From assembly GCF_042655305.1 (NCBI RefSeq), contig NZ_JBHSLR010000006.1: DNA of 64,000 bases; one strand, written 5' to 3'. Shown piece after piece: positions 17,650 to 26,456 of this stretch (within the stretch, counting starts at the first letter, position 1; each line of letters starts with the position of its first letter). A program made the translations under genes and the position numbers. The DNA comes from Arcanobacterium_A bovis. GTDB lineage: Bacteria > Actinomycetota > Actinomycetes > Actinomycetales > Actinomycetaceae. The notes beneath the pieces are model-generated. The model was given only the letters and a program-made list of their open reading frames with translations, made no database searches and was not told the origin of the DNA.

Positions 17650-20478
17650 GTGGTCAAGTTTCTCAACAAGATTTTGCGAGCCGGAGAAGGTCGCACCCTT
17701 AAGCGGCTGAACAGCATCACCCAACAAGTTAATCTTTTGGAAGATGATTTCAAGGAGCTCACTGATGAGGAATTGCGCGCGCTAACTGACGAATTCCGCA
17801 AGCGCTACGTTGATGGTGAGAGCCTAGATGATCTGCTTCCAGAGGCTTTTGCTGCTGTGCGAGAAGCCTCGGTGCGCACGCTTGGCCAGCGTCATTATGA
17901 TGTGCAGATTATGGGTGGAGCAGCTCTTCACCTTGGTAATATCGCCGAAATGAAGACGGGTGAAGGTAAGACGCTCGTCGCAACACTCGCGGCATACCTC
18001 AACGCTATCCCTGGTCGTGGCGTTCATATCGTAACAGTGAACGACTACCTCGCGAGCTACCAGTCAGAGCTGATGGGACGCGTATTCCGTTTCTTGGGAA
18101 TGACGACGGGGTGTATCGTTTCCTCGCTGAACCCCGAGCAGCGTCGTCGTGAATACGCTGCAGACATTACGTACGGCACCAATAACGAATTTGGCTTCGA
18201 TTATTTGCGTGACAATATGGCGCGCGAAGTTGATGGCCTTGTGCAGCGCGATCATTTTTTTGCGATCGTCGACGAAGTTGATTCGATCCTCATTGATGAA
18301 GCGCGTACGCCATTGATTATTTCGGGTCCTGCCGAGGGCGATGCCAACAAGTGGTACACCGCTTTCTCACAGGCAGTTATTTCGATGCGCAAGGACGTTC
18401 ACTATGAAGTGGACGAAAAGAAGCGCACAGTGGGTATCTTGGAACCCGGTATCGATGCAGTTGAAGATTTGCTTGGCATCGATAATCTGTATGAATCGGT
18501 CAATACGCCACTTATTGGCTACTTGAACAACGCAATCAAAGCAAAAGAGCTGTTTACGCGCGATAAGGATTATATCGTTGCCGATGGCGAAGTGCTGATC
18601 GTTGATGAGCACACTGGCCGTGTTTTGCCAGGACGCCGTTACAACGAGGGTATGCACCAGGCGATTGAGGCCAAAGAAAACGTGGAGATTAAAGAGGAAA
18701 ACCAAACTCTTGCCACGATTACTTTGCAGAACTACTTCCGTTTGTACGACAAGCTCTCGGGCATGACCGGAACCGCTGAAACTGAAGCCGAAGAATTCGC
18801 ATCAACGTACAATATCGGCGTGGTGCCGATTCCGACCAACCGGCCGATGATCCGCATTGACCAAACGGATTTGGTATTCCCAACCGCACGTGGAAAATTT
18901 GCCGCAATCGTTGAGGATATTCGCGAGCGTTATGCGAAAGGTCAGCCAGTGCTGGTGGGTACCGCATCGGTTGAGCATTCCGAAATGCTCTCAGATCTTT
19001 TGAAAAAAGCTCATATTCCGCATGAAGTGCTCAATGCTAAGCAGCATGAGCGCGAAGCTGCCGTGGTAGCAATGGCAGGCCGCAAGGGTGCTGTGACTGT
19101 TGCAACCAATATGGCTGGTCGTGGAACCGACATTATGCTCGGCGGTAATGCTGAGCACATCGCCGTAGCCATGATGGAAAAGCGGGGTCTGGATCCGCAA
19201 GAGAACGCTGAAGAGTACGAAAAAGCTTGGCCAGAGGTGCTTGCTCAAGCGAAGTCAACTGTGGCTGCTGAGCATGACGAAGTGGTGGAGCTGGGCGGTC
19301 TATACGTGCTTGGTTCGGAACGTCACGAGTCGCGCCGTATCGATAACCAGCTGCGCGGACGTTCTGGACGTCAGGGTGATCCGGGCGAATCGCGTTTCTA
19401 TCTTTCCTTGGACGACGATCTCATGCGTTTGTTTGCGAACTCTCGGGCAACTGCGCCGTTTAAGAATGGTCCAGAGGACGAAGCTCTGGATTTCAAGTTG
19501 CTCTCGCGGGCTATTGAACGAGCTCAGACGGCTATCGAAGCGCGTAACGCTGAGATTCGTAAGAACGTTCTGAAGTATGACGACGTGATGTCTGAGCAGC
19601 GTACTGTGGTGTACGACGAGCGACGCCGGATTTTGAACGGCGAGGACTTGGAAGCTCAGATTGAGTCTTTTGTTGATTTTGCCATCGACGACGTAGTGCG
19701 TTCTGAGACTCTCGGCGCTCCAGAAGACTGGGATCTTGACGCGCTGTGGACGGCTATGAAGAGCTACTACAAGCCTTCATTCACCGCTGCTGAGTTTGAA
19801 GAAAACTATGGCGATATGAAGAATTTGGCTCGTGAGGATTTGATTCAAGAATTCCACACTGATGCGCATGCCATCTACGAAGAGCGCGCGGAAGAATTGG
19901 GCGATGAAACGATGCGCCAAATTGAACGCCAAGTTTTGTTGAATGTGCTGGATCGTAAGTGGCGCGAGCACCTCTATGAGATGGATTATCTCAAAGAGGG
20001 AATTGGTTTGCGTGCAATGGCTCAGCGTGACCCACTTGTTGAATATAAACAAGAGGGCTACCAGATGTTCCAATTGATGAATGATGCAATTCGCACTGAA
20101 ACTGTGCAGTATCTGTTCAATTTCGAGCTTCCGAGTGAGCGTGACGAGCGCTTGGCTCTGGAACAGCAGGCGCAGGAGGCAAGTGAGCACGGGTTAGCAG
20201 GCGTTGATGCCCAGGGCTCGATGGCGGCAGTGCGACTCGCTGGAACTTCTCAAAATACTCAGGCTATGGCCGAGAAATTGCTCGGAATCAAGAAAGATGA
20301 GCAAGCTCAGAAGATGATGTACACGTCGGCTGCGAAAGATGGATCGCGCACGTCGGAAACCCGCAATGAAAAGGGTGGACGTGTGCAACCGAGCCAGCCT
20401 GATGCACAATCGGATCAGCCAGCCATGAACCGTGAACAGCGTCGAGCAGCGAAGAAAGCCGCTAAGAAGAATCGATAG
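17650..20478 (+). CDS. secA: Preprotein translocase ATPase SecA
   Basis: Motor ATPase of the Sec export pathway, 942 residues from the GTG at 17650, which is preceded by AGGAG at 17640-17644. The N-terminus VVKFLNKILRAGEGRTLKRL matches actinobacterial SecA1. Walker A is MKTGEGKTLVATLAAY (about residue 101 onward), Walker B is FAIVDEVDSILIDEARTPLI, and NMAGRGTDI and RGRSGRQGDPGES mark the second nucleotide-binding domain. The C-terminus ends in a basic NREQRRAAKKAAKKNR tail without the Cys-rich zinc motif seen in proteobacterial SecA; this is normal for the group. Likely the housekeeping SecA1. Two candidate terminators lie 60-130 bases downstream. Confidence 0.96.
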   Translation: MVKFLNKILRAGEGRTLKRLNSITQQVNLLEDDFKELTDEELRALTDEFRKRYVDGESLDDLLPEAFAAVREASVRTLGQRHYDVQIMGGAALHLGNIAEMKTGEGKTLVATLAAYLNAIPGRGVHIVTVNDYLASYQSELMGRVFRFLGMTTGCIVSSLNPEQRRREYAADITYGTNNEFGFDYLRDNMAREVDGLVQRDHFFAIVDEVDSILIDEARTPLIISGPAEGDANKWYTAFSQAVISMRKDVHYEVDEKKRTVGILEPGIDAVEDLLGIDNLYESVNTPLIGYLNNAIKAKELFTRDKDYIVADGEVLIVDEHTGRVLPGRRYNEGMHQAIEAKENVEIKEENQTLATITLQNYFRLYDKLSGMTGTAETEAEEFASTYNIGVVPIPTNRPMIRIDQTDLVFPTARGKFAAIVEDIRERYAKGQPVLVGTASVEHSEMLSDLLKKAHIPHEVLNAKQHEREAAVVAMAGRKGAVTVATNMAGRGTDIMLGGNAEHIAVAMMEKRGLDPQENAEEYEKAWPEVLAQAKSTVAAEHDEVVELGGLYVLGSERHESRRIDNQLRGRSGRQGDPGESRFYLSLDDDLMRLFANSRATAPFKNGPEDEALDFKLLSRAIERAQTAIEARNAEIRKNVLKYDDVMSEQRTVVYDERRRILNGEDLEAQIESFVDFAIDDVVRSETLGAPEDWDLDALWTAMKSYYKPSFTAAEFEENYGDMKNLAREDLIQEFHTDAHAIYEERAEELGDETMRQIERQVLLNVLDRKWREHLYEMDYLKEGIGLRAMAQRDPLVEYKQEGYQMFQLMNDAIRTETVQYLFNFELPSERDERLALEQQAQEASEHGLAGVDAQGSMAAVRLAGTSQNTQAMAEKLLGIKKDEQAQKMMYTSAAKDGSRTSETRNEKGGRVQPSQPDAQSDQPAMNREQRRAAKKAAKKNR

Positions 20479-20504
20479 GCCTTGGCAATGGGTCAATACT
20501 GAAT

Positions 20505-21278
20505 TTAGATAATTTCTAAAGCGGTAACATGCCACTTTTGCCGCCGCACTTCGAGCCGAAGTGCGGCGGCTCTGGTTTTTCTGCCGTCAAAAATGACGGC
20601 AGAAATTTCCACAATATTTGGCGATATCTGGCAAGTATGGATTTTCCTGATTCGTGGCGGTAGTGTTTTGCCACATTTGCCTTGTATTTTGGCTCCTAAT
20701 TCGGCACGGCGAGCCAAGGAGTCAAAAATTGATGGTGTGAGCCAGGTTTGTAATTGCCGTGCTGGTCGGTGTCCAAGCAATATTTCGATCACTTGGAGAA
20801 GTATTGCTCCTGCAAAATTATCTGCTGCTGGAAGATTATCTGGTACGTGCTCGGCGGCGTCGTGCTGGTAGGCCGCCACAAGGTGTCCACGTGATAACGG
20901 CGTCTTTGTATAGGTGTGGAATGCGGTACGGTCGTAGGCGTGGGTACTTCCAAGTTCTGGCAAATGTTGTGCGGTCAACTGTTGAGATGTCAACTGTCGC
21001 GTTTCTTCGTCAGAGACGACGCGTAGCTGTGTGTTGTGTGGGGTGGCGGCAACAGGCTTAATCTTACGCTTTGATCTGGGTAAGCGTGAGGTGATTGCGG
21101 TTTCTTGATACACCGGATGAGTAAGAGATATTTCGGGTAGGTCATCATTGCTCACCACGGATAGCTTCGGGGTTGAATTAGCGCCCGATTCACCCGCTGC
21201 AGTGTCAGTTTCGCTATTCCTAGCAGATTCGTTACATACATCATCGTCGATTATTGAGATAGCAAGTTGTGCAGTCAT
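20505..21278 (-). CDS. Rv3235-family protein of unknown function
   Basis: 257 residues from the ATG at 21278, which has GAAGG eight bases upstream; in-frame ATGs at 21293 and 21377 are less well supported. The C-terminal third (from about residue 150) carries the features I associate with the Rv3235 family: a short alpha/beta domain ending in a W-x-V-x-A-L-E motif (KWHVTALEII). The N-terminal half is hydrophilic and poorly conserved. In several actinobacteria a member of this family lies near secA, as here, where it is convergent with secA and separated by only 26 bases. Its coding sequence contains two perfect hairpins likely to serve as secA terminators. Function unknown. Confidence 0.7.
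   Translation of the reverse strand: MTAQLAISIIDDDVCNESARNSETDTAAGESGANSTPKLSVVSNDDLPEISLTHPVYQETAITSRLPRSKRKIKPVAATPHNTQLRVVSDEETRQLTSQQLTAQHLPELGSTHAYDRTAFHTYTKTPLSRGHLVAAYQHDAAEHVPDNLPAADNFAGAILLQVIEILLGHRPARQLQTWLTPSIFDSLARRAELGAKIQGKCGKTLPPRIRKIHTCQISPNIVEISAVIFDGRKTRAAALRLEVRRQKWHVTALEII
20540..20605 (+). terminator. Tandem intrinsic terminators for secA inside the convergent gene
   Basis: Two perfect hairpins stand back to back. The first has a 14-bp stem (20540-20553 with 20557-20570) and a three-base loop (agc), followed by TCTGGTTTTT. The second has a 12-bp stem (20578-20589 with 20594-20605) and an AAAA loop, followed by TTTCC. Both lie downstream of secA on the plus strand but inside the last 100 bases of the Rv3235-like coding sequence, so they encode protein on the other strand. 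Confidence 0.75.
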
Positions 21279-21560
21279 GGCGTACGCCTTCATAGATCGT
21301 GACCGATGTTGAAGGATTCGCTTGCGTGGCTTTGAGAACTGCTGAATCCGCGGAAAAATGTTCTTGTATTGTTCCAATAATAAATATTTCCCATAAAGTT
21401 GCGTTTACACGGTGTGGAAAACTTTGCGTGGCTGTTCGCGGCAGAGTCTATAACAGGCTAAACGGCACGGCGCGATAAAAGAAATGGTTGGTAGCGTGGC
21501 TCACGGCAGAACTGATTGACGCCAAAATCGCAAGTTAAGCACTGATCTACGCGCTAGATG

Positions 21561-21566
21561 TACTAT
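21561..21566 (+). promoter_or_regulatory. Candidate -10 box for leaderless DUF6912 gene
   Basis: TACTAT at 21561-21566 ends exactly six bases before the ATG at 21573, which would put the transcription start on the A of the start codon. No Shine-Dalgarno sequence is visible at a usable distance. The -35 position shows no good match. The 294-base divergent gap 21279-21572 holds nothing else that I recognise. Confidence 0.4.
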
Positions 21567-21572
21567 TGGAAT

Positions 21573-22034
21573 ATGCGCATCTACATTCCACTCACACTCG
21601 ATGATCTGAACTCAGCGCCGATTTTGCCGCGTGCTGTCCATGCGGTGACTTCTGGCCTTGCTGAACATTTTCCCAATGAAGATCAAGAGGGGTTGGAGAT
21701 GGTCGCTACGTTGGCTGCGGCCGACGATTCTTTGCGATTGATGAGTGCCGATTCTCAGAATTTTCGACGCATCGTTGCGGTTGCCGAAATTGTGGACAAC
21801 TACGTGAGTATTCCGCAGCAGCGTGACGACGTCCTCGTTACGCAGCGCAACCTCACCGACGTCGTCGCTTGGAACAGAGTGGAAGCCTTGCTGGTAGATG
21901 AACCGGGCAGTGAAGAGCTCGTTGCACAGGCAATCGCCGGCGACGAAGAAGCTTTCCTCGCGTCGGGCGATATTGAACTCATGTGGTATGACGTCATTGA
22001 GCGTGATGCGGTACGCCGCCTGCTCGGTGCATGA
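21573..22034 (+). CDS. DUF6912-like protein of unknown function
   Basis: 153 residues beginning MRIYIPLTLDDL, a start that I associate with a small conserved actinobacterial family (DUF6912) found near secA. The chain is acidic with mixed alpha/beta character; there is no signal peptide or membrane segment. Two central segments, ADDSLRLM and FRRIVAVAEI, and the ending SGDIELMWYDVIERDAVRRL look like the conserved core. An in-frame ATG 15 bases upstream (21558) is possible, but the MRIYIPL start fits the family. Convergent with sbcC, separated by 60 bases of tandem repeat. No function can be assigned. Confidence 0.7.
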   Translation: MRIYIPLTLDDLNSAPILPRAVHAVTSGLAEHFPNEDQEGLEMVATLAAADDSLRLMSADSQNFRRIVAVAEIVDNYVSIPQQRDDVLVTQRNLTDVVAWNRVEALLVDEPGSEELVAQAIAGDEEAFLASGDIELMWYDVIERDAVRRLLGA

Positions 22035-22037
22035 TTA

Positions 22038-22120
22038 CTGAGCTCAAGCGTAACTGCCAGCTCTGAGCTCAAACAGTAACCCGTAATTCTGAGCTCAAGC
22101 GGTAACCGTCAGGTCTGAGC
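22038..22120. repeat. 26-bp tandem repeat, about 3.2 copies, running into the end of sbcC
   Basis: Three units starting with CTGAGCTCAA begin at 22038, 22063 and 22089 (25, 26 and 26 bases), followed by a partial fourth copy, CTGAGC, at 22115. Each unit holds the palindrome TGAGCTCA and a GTAAC further on. The third unit supplies the last codons and the stop of sbcC on the minus strand. No clear hairpin with a T-run is formed, so this may or may not be a terminator for the convergent pair. Confidence 0.85.
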
Positions 22121-25100
22121 CGCCGTGCGCCGACGGAGTGATACTGATCCGGTTTGGAATCATCTGTTTAAGTTCTTCAACATGGGAAACAATCCCAACT
22201 TTGCGCCCGTGCGCAGTTAGGGTGCTCAGCGTTTTCATCACAGCGTCGCGCACGTCGTCGGAAAGCGTGCCGAACCCTTCGTCGATAATCAGCGTATCAA
22301 TGCGGATCCCGCCATTTTCTTCCTGCACAACCTCTGCCAATGCCAGCGCCAACGCAAGCGAAGTGTAAAAAGTCTCTCCGCCAGAGAGCGAGGCAGTTGA
22401 ACGCTCGACATCGCCTTGAGGGGAGCCGTCGCGATCAATGATGCTCAAACCGAGACCAGTCTTCTGGATTCGATTTCCCTCGTTGCTCCGGCGCAGTTCA
22501 TAGCGTCCGCCCGAGATCTGAGCAAGATGCTCATTAGCGCGATCCACCACCATTTCGAATCGTTTGAGCAGCACCCACATGCTCAGTGGCACGCGGGTGC
22601 GGGACGAGCGTCCAGCTTGCGCGATGTCCGCCAAACGTAAGACGGGTCCAGCTTCGGCAGCGAGTTTATGCCAGGCGGCCGACGCCGTTTGCAGCGGTAG
22701 TGAGAGACGTTGCGTATCGCTGGCAAAACGCTGCGCATGAGCTGCGCGAGTATCGGCTTCTGAACGTGCTTCTTTGGCTTTTGCGAGTTCTGCCTCGAAA
22801 CGATTTAGGTCGATAGTAGATTCATCCGGCAGATTAGCAAAGCGTGGCTCTGCGAGCTTGGCTTTCAGGGCGCTCAAAGCATCGTCGTGAGCTCTGATTG
22901 CTCGCCGCAGTTGAGTTACTGAATCTTCTGTGAGTATAGCTTCCCGAACCGCCACCGCAGATGGGAACGATGAGGCAGCAATGCCCGCAACGATCTTGAG
23001 CAAAATGCTGTGCAGAGTGTGGGCAGCTTCCGATAATGAATCGATATATTTGACTTGCTCTCGAGTATTCGCCTGTGCTTTTTGCAAACTTTCTATATGT
23101 TCACGTACGGACGTAAAGCCGGCGCGAGCAGTTGCGAGACGAGTTGCGTCTTTGGCCAAGGCAATAGTTTCCAGCTCGCATGCGGTTTTTAGCTCAGCAT
23201 GCTGGGACTGTGCAGCGGCCAATTTTTCTGCCAAATCTTCGGACTCTTCCCGTTTCGCCTCAAGGCGAGTGCTGAGCGTTTGTGCAGTGTGTACTGCTTT
23301 TTGGGCATCGGCGTATTGCGTATCAAGTTCGCCTTGCCTGTTCTGGAGCTCTTCGCGTGTTACGTCGCCTAAATCAGCGGCAGTGGCGGATAACTGGGCT
23401 TTGAGTTTCGTGAGTTCAGTATTTGCTTCATCGAGATCATTCGTTGCTGCTTGGAGCGCATTTTGCGCTAAATCTACCTGCTCACGGGTGGTATGAGTTG
23501 GGCTGGGCTCAGCGCGGTGCGGATGCTCGCACGATCCACACACTGGACACGGCGCGCCCTCCACAAGTTGCTCAGCCAAATTAGCTGCGGTTGAAGCTAT
23601 CCATTGGTTGGTGAGCAAGTCGAAATGTTCTTTTGCCTTGCGGTGTTTATCGAACAAATCACCAACTACTGTTTCGTGAGCTGAAATTTTTTCTGTTAGC
23701 ACCGCGTGTTGGGCGAAAAGCTTGCCTTGTTGGGATAGCTGCGTGCGCTGTGCTTCCAAAGATCCGAGATCAGCTTGCAATGTTTGCGCGGCGGCAAGTT
23801 CAGCGATGATTCGCGCAATTTCGGCGGGCAGCTTCGTGCGACTCTCAGTGATTTCTGTAATCATCGCCGCACATTCATCGCGCTCAGCTTTGCGTTGATG
23901 TAGTTCAGCTCTCCGTTGCTCGATCTCGGCTTCCTCAGCAGCGAGGCCTTGAAGTGATCCAATTGTTTCGCTCAGTCTTGCACGGCGTTCTTCGAGCTCA
24001 GATAGAATCGCGGAAAAATCAAAATCGGGAACATTCTGCGTGACGTCGTCGTCGCTATCGGACGCCAACCACGTTTCAAACTGTGACTCCACCGATGCAA
24101 AATACGCAGGATCAAGCGCGTCCGCTGCCTGTTCATAAACGAATTTGAGCTGTTCGCGCGCCTCATCGGCTTCGTCAAGCTGTTGGGCGAGGGGTCTGGC
24201 TTCTTGGTGCGCTTCGAGCGCAACCTGATTTTGATTGCGCACATTTTGCTGTTTATCGAGTTCATTGAGCTGTTGAGCGGCTGATTTATGCTCGGCGATT
24301 GCCTCGAGCACTTTCAAAGTCTCCTCAAAGGCAGCGCGTGCAGTTTCCTCTGTACCTTGGGCTGCCAGTGCTTCTTCGGTGCGCTGAGCTGCTTGATCGG
24401 CAAAAACCGCAACTGTGTCTGCAACAAAGGCGAGCAAATCGGCGTCGCATTGCGGATCGCTCGGCACGTCGAACGCGAGCGCGGATTCTTCAAGAGAGCG
24501 CAGCTGCTGGCGAATATCGTCGGAGAGGTCAGATATTTCCAGCCATGTGCTCAGTGCCTGCCGATAGGTTTGTGCTGCTTGTTGAACTTGTTTTTCGAGA
24601 TCGCTCGCTTGTCGCTTGAGGGTATCGGCGAAGAGGCGATAATTGCTGGTATCGAAGATCGTTTCGAGAAGCGGCTCGCGCTCACTCGATTTCAGCCGCA
24701 AGAAATCTGCGAACTGACCTTGGGGGAGTACCACTGTTTGGGCGAACTGTTTTTTGTCGAGGGCAAGGATTGCTCGCAGCTCAATGCCCACTTCACGAGC
24801 CTGCGTGCTTATCGGCTCGCCCGAATCCCAGGCTTGCTCGTCAACTGCGCTTTCGGAGAGTTTCCACAAAGTAGCAGACTGGTTCACCTTTGTGGTTCCT
24901 GATCCGTTCTTTTTCGGACGTTCCCACTGAGGAGTGCGTCGTACCCGATAGGTACCCGAGGCTACGCTAAACACCAAATCAACCCACGATTCAGTGTTGG
25001 GTGGCGTGTGCGTTGAGCGAATTCGCTCCTGCGAACTCTCTTTTCCGGCAACGTCGCCGTAGAGAGCGAAAACAATCGCGTCAATAATCGAGGATTTTCC

Positions 25101-25217
25101 CGAACCAGTAGGGCCGTCAAGTAGGAAAATTCCCGATTCGGTTAGCTGGTCAAAATCAATGACGTGCTCGCCGCCAAATGGCCCGATCCCGCAAAATTCA
25201 AGACGCCGGATAATCAC
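22095..25217 (-). CDS. sbcC: Nuclease SbcCD subunit C (Rad50-like ATPase)
   Basis: SMC-like ATPase of the SbcCD DNA end-processing nuclease, 1040 residues. Walker A is DGPTGSGKSS near residue 35; the central region from about 200 to 900 is coiled coil; the zinc hook is CPVC at about residues 553-556; the ABC signature LSGGE is near residue 943; Walker B is DTLIIDEGFG near the end. With SbcD it opens hairpins and trims blocked DNA ends. The start overlaps the sbcD stop by four bases. The last four or five codons come from a 26-bp tandem repeat that continues past the stop, so the C-terminus looks recently modified. Confidence 0.95.
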   Translation of the reverse strand: MIIRRLEFCGIGPFGGEHVIDFDQLTESGIFLLDGPTGSGKSSIIDAIVFALYGDVAGKESSQERIRSTHTPPNTESWVDLVFSVASGTYRVRRTPQWERPKKNGSGTTKVNQSATLWKLSESAVDEQAWDSGEPISTQAREVGIELRAILALDKKQFAQTVVLPQGQFADFLRLKSSEREPLLETIFDTSNYRLFADTLKRQASDLEKQVQQAAQTYRQALSTWLEISDLSDDIRQQLRSLEESALAFDVPSDPQCDADLLAFVADTVAVFADQAAQRTEEALAAQGTEETARAAFEETLKVLEAIAEHKSAAQQLNELDKQQNVRNQNQVALEAHQEARPLAQQLDEADEAREQLKFVYEQAADALDPAYFASVESQFETWLASDSDDDVTQNVPDFDFSAILSELEERRARLSETIGSLQGLAAEEAEIEQRRAELHQRKAERDECAAMITEITESRTKLPAEIARIIAELAAAQTLQADLGSLEAQRTQLSQQGKLFAQHAVLTEKISAHETVVGDLFDKHRKAKEHFDLLTNQWIASTAANLAEQLVEGAPCPVCGSCEHPHRAEPSPTHTTREQVDLAQNALQAATNDLDEANTELTKLKAQLSATAADLGDVTREELQNRQGELDTQYADAQKAVHTAQTLSTRLEAKREESEDLAEKLAAAQSQHAELKTACELETIALAKDATRLATARAGFTSVREHIESLQKAQANTREQVKYIDSLSEAAHTLHSILLKIVAGIAASSFPSAVAVREAILTEDSVTQLRRAIRAHDDALSALKAKLAEPRFANLPDESTIDLNRFEAELAKAKEARSEADTRAAHAQRFASDTQRLSLPLQTASAAWHKLAAEAGPVLRLADIAQAGRSSRTRVPLSMWVLLKRFEMVVDRANEHLAQISGGRYELRRSNEGNRIQKTGLGLSIIDRDGSPQGDVERSTASLSGGETFYTSLALALALAEVVQEENGGIRIDTLIIDEGFGTLSDDVRDAVMKTLSTLTAHGRKVGIVSHVEELKQMIPNRISITPSAHGGSDLTVTA

Positions 25218-26434
25218 TGTAGTTCTGCTCCTTTGCCCTGTTCACTCCATACGTGTTGCACATACGCCATCTCTGCCGCATTGAGTTTGCGTCCGCCGGA
25301 GGCTTCAAAAAATCCCGCGATCACCTCAAGCGGATCTTGGCGCTTGGTAGCAATATGCTGTGCCTTTACTTGCTCCATAGCCAGCTCATGACGCACCTCA
25401 ACAAGGTGTGGAAATAGCTTGCGTAAGCGCGCAACGAGATTCTGTGGTCGCTCGTCGTCAGTAATAATGATGCGGAGGTAGTGATCTGCGTACGAAAGAT
25501 AGCGATCACTCATAAGGTTTTCGAAGTTGTCTTGCAACGTCGCGAGCTTGCGAAATACCGGCGCGGGAACAAGCTCGACGCCGAAGCCACAGCTCGCGTC
25601 CTGCGCTTGGGCTGATGCGTGGCGTGCGGAGAAATCGAGTAGCACGGAACTCTTGTGATGATGCTGTTCAGAGAATGAAAATGCTATGGGTGAACCCGAA
25701 TAGCGCATCAGGGGTCGCGTATCCGAACCGATTTTCTGTGGCCCGTGCAAATGCCCAAGGGCAATATAATCGAGCGGCTGCACTCCCTCAGGTGGCGCAA
25801 AAACTCCTGATGGCACCGAATCAACCCCGCCGATATGGAGGTCTTGTTCCGAATCGCTCGGCTCGCCACCCACCACAAAAGCATGCGCCATTGCTAGGCG
25901 TGGCACAGTTTGTGAGCTGCTGTGTGCAGAAATATCTCCATAGACTCGTGCCATCGCTGCCGTCATTACAGCTTCGTGGGAGCGTGCTAAGGCTTGCTCT
26001 GGATCAGAGCTGAGACGACGTCGTTCCACATCGGGATCGAGGTACGGTAGTGCGTACACAAATGCGCCGGTGTTCCCCTCAGAATCTGGTATTTCTACTG
26101 CTTGACCGCATATGCGCGGATCGGTACGAATGCTGAGGCTACGGCGCAATAGCGCAGAGGCGAAACCGAGACGCCGGGGCGAATCGTGATTCCCCGACGT
26201 CATCACCACATGGGTGTGGTCGAGTAACCGCGCCAAAGTATCAGAAAGAAGATCGACCATTGCCACTGGTGGAATGCCACGGTCGTAGACATCTCCCGCA
26301 ATGAGCAATGCGTCGATCTTCTCAGATTTGGTGTAATCAACCACGTAATCGCACCACTGTTCAAAGGCGGGCGTGAGATCAGCTCCGTGGAAGCTTCTGC
26401 CTAAATGCCAATCAGAGGTGTGAAGAATACGCAT
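25214..26434 (-). CDS. sbcD: Nuclease SbcCD subunit D (Mre11-like)
   Basis: Metallophosphatase-type nuclease subunit, 406 residues. The five metal-binding motifs are clear at the N-terminus: HTSDWHLG (residues 5-12), AGDVYDRG (about 46-53), TSGNHDSPRR (about 80-89), then MAHAFV and ALGHLHGPQ. The stop overlaps sbcC by four bases. The start has no Shine-Dalgarno sequence; instead, a TATCCT box ends six bases before the ATG, hinting at a leaderless transcript. Twenty-two bases separate it from the preceding phosphoribosyltransferase gene. Confidence 0.95.
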   Translation of the reverse strand: MRILHTSDWHLGRSFHGADLTPAFEQWCDYVVDYTKSEKIDALLIAGDVYDRGIPPVAMVDLLSDTLARLLDHTHVVMTSGNHDSPRRLGFASALLRRSLSIRTDPRICGQAVEIPDSEGNTGAFVYALPYLDPDVERRRLSSDPEQALARSHEAVMTAAMARVYGDISAHSSSQTVPRLAMAHAFVVGGEPSDSEQDLHIGGVDSVPSGVFAPPEGVQPLDYIALGHLHGPQKIGSDTRPLMRYSGSPIAFSFSEQHHHKSSVLLDFSARHASAQAQDASCGFGVELVPAPVFRKLATLQDNFENLMSDRYLSYADHYLRIIITDDERPQNLVARLRKLFPHLVEVRHELAMEQVKAQHIATKRQDPLEVIAGFFEASGGRKLNAAEMAYVQHVWSEQGKGAELQ

Positions 26435-26440
26435 AGATTA

Positions 26441-26446
26441 AGGATA
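26441..26446 (-). promoter_or_regulatory. Candidate -10 box for a leaderless sbcDC transcript
   Basis: On the minus strand TATCCT (26446 to 26441) is followed by exactly six bases (taatct) and then the sbcD ATG at 26434. No ribosome-binding site is present. The -35 position has no good match, so this rests on spacing alone. Confidence 0.4.
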
Positions 26447-26456
26447 CGAAAAATCC

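Noticed and set aside
22930..23496. Open frame on the plus strand inside sbcC (188 codons)
   Set aside because: Composition (Ser, Ala, Cys runs) is the expected antisense of a coiled coil.
24288..24902. Open frame on the plus strand inside sbcC (204 codons)
   Set aside because: Antisense of the SbcC coiled-coil region with no start signal or family match.
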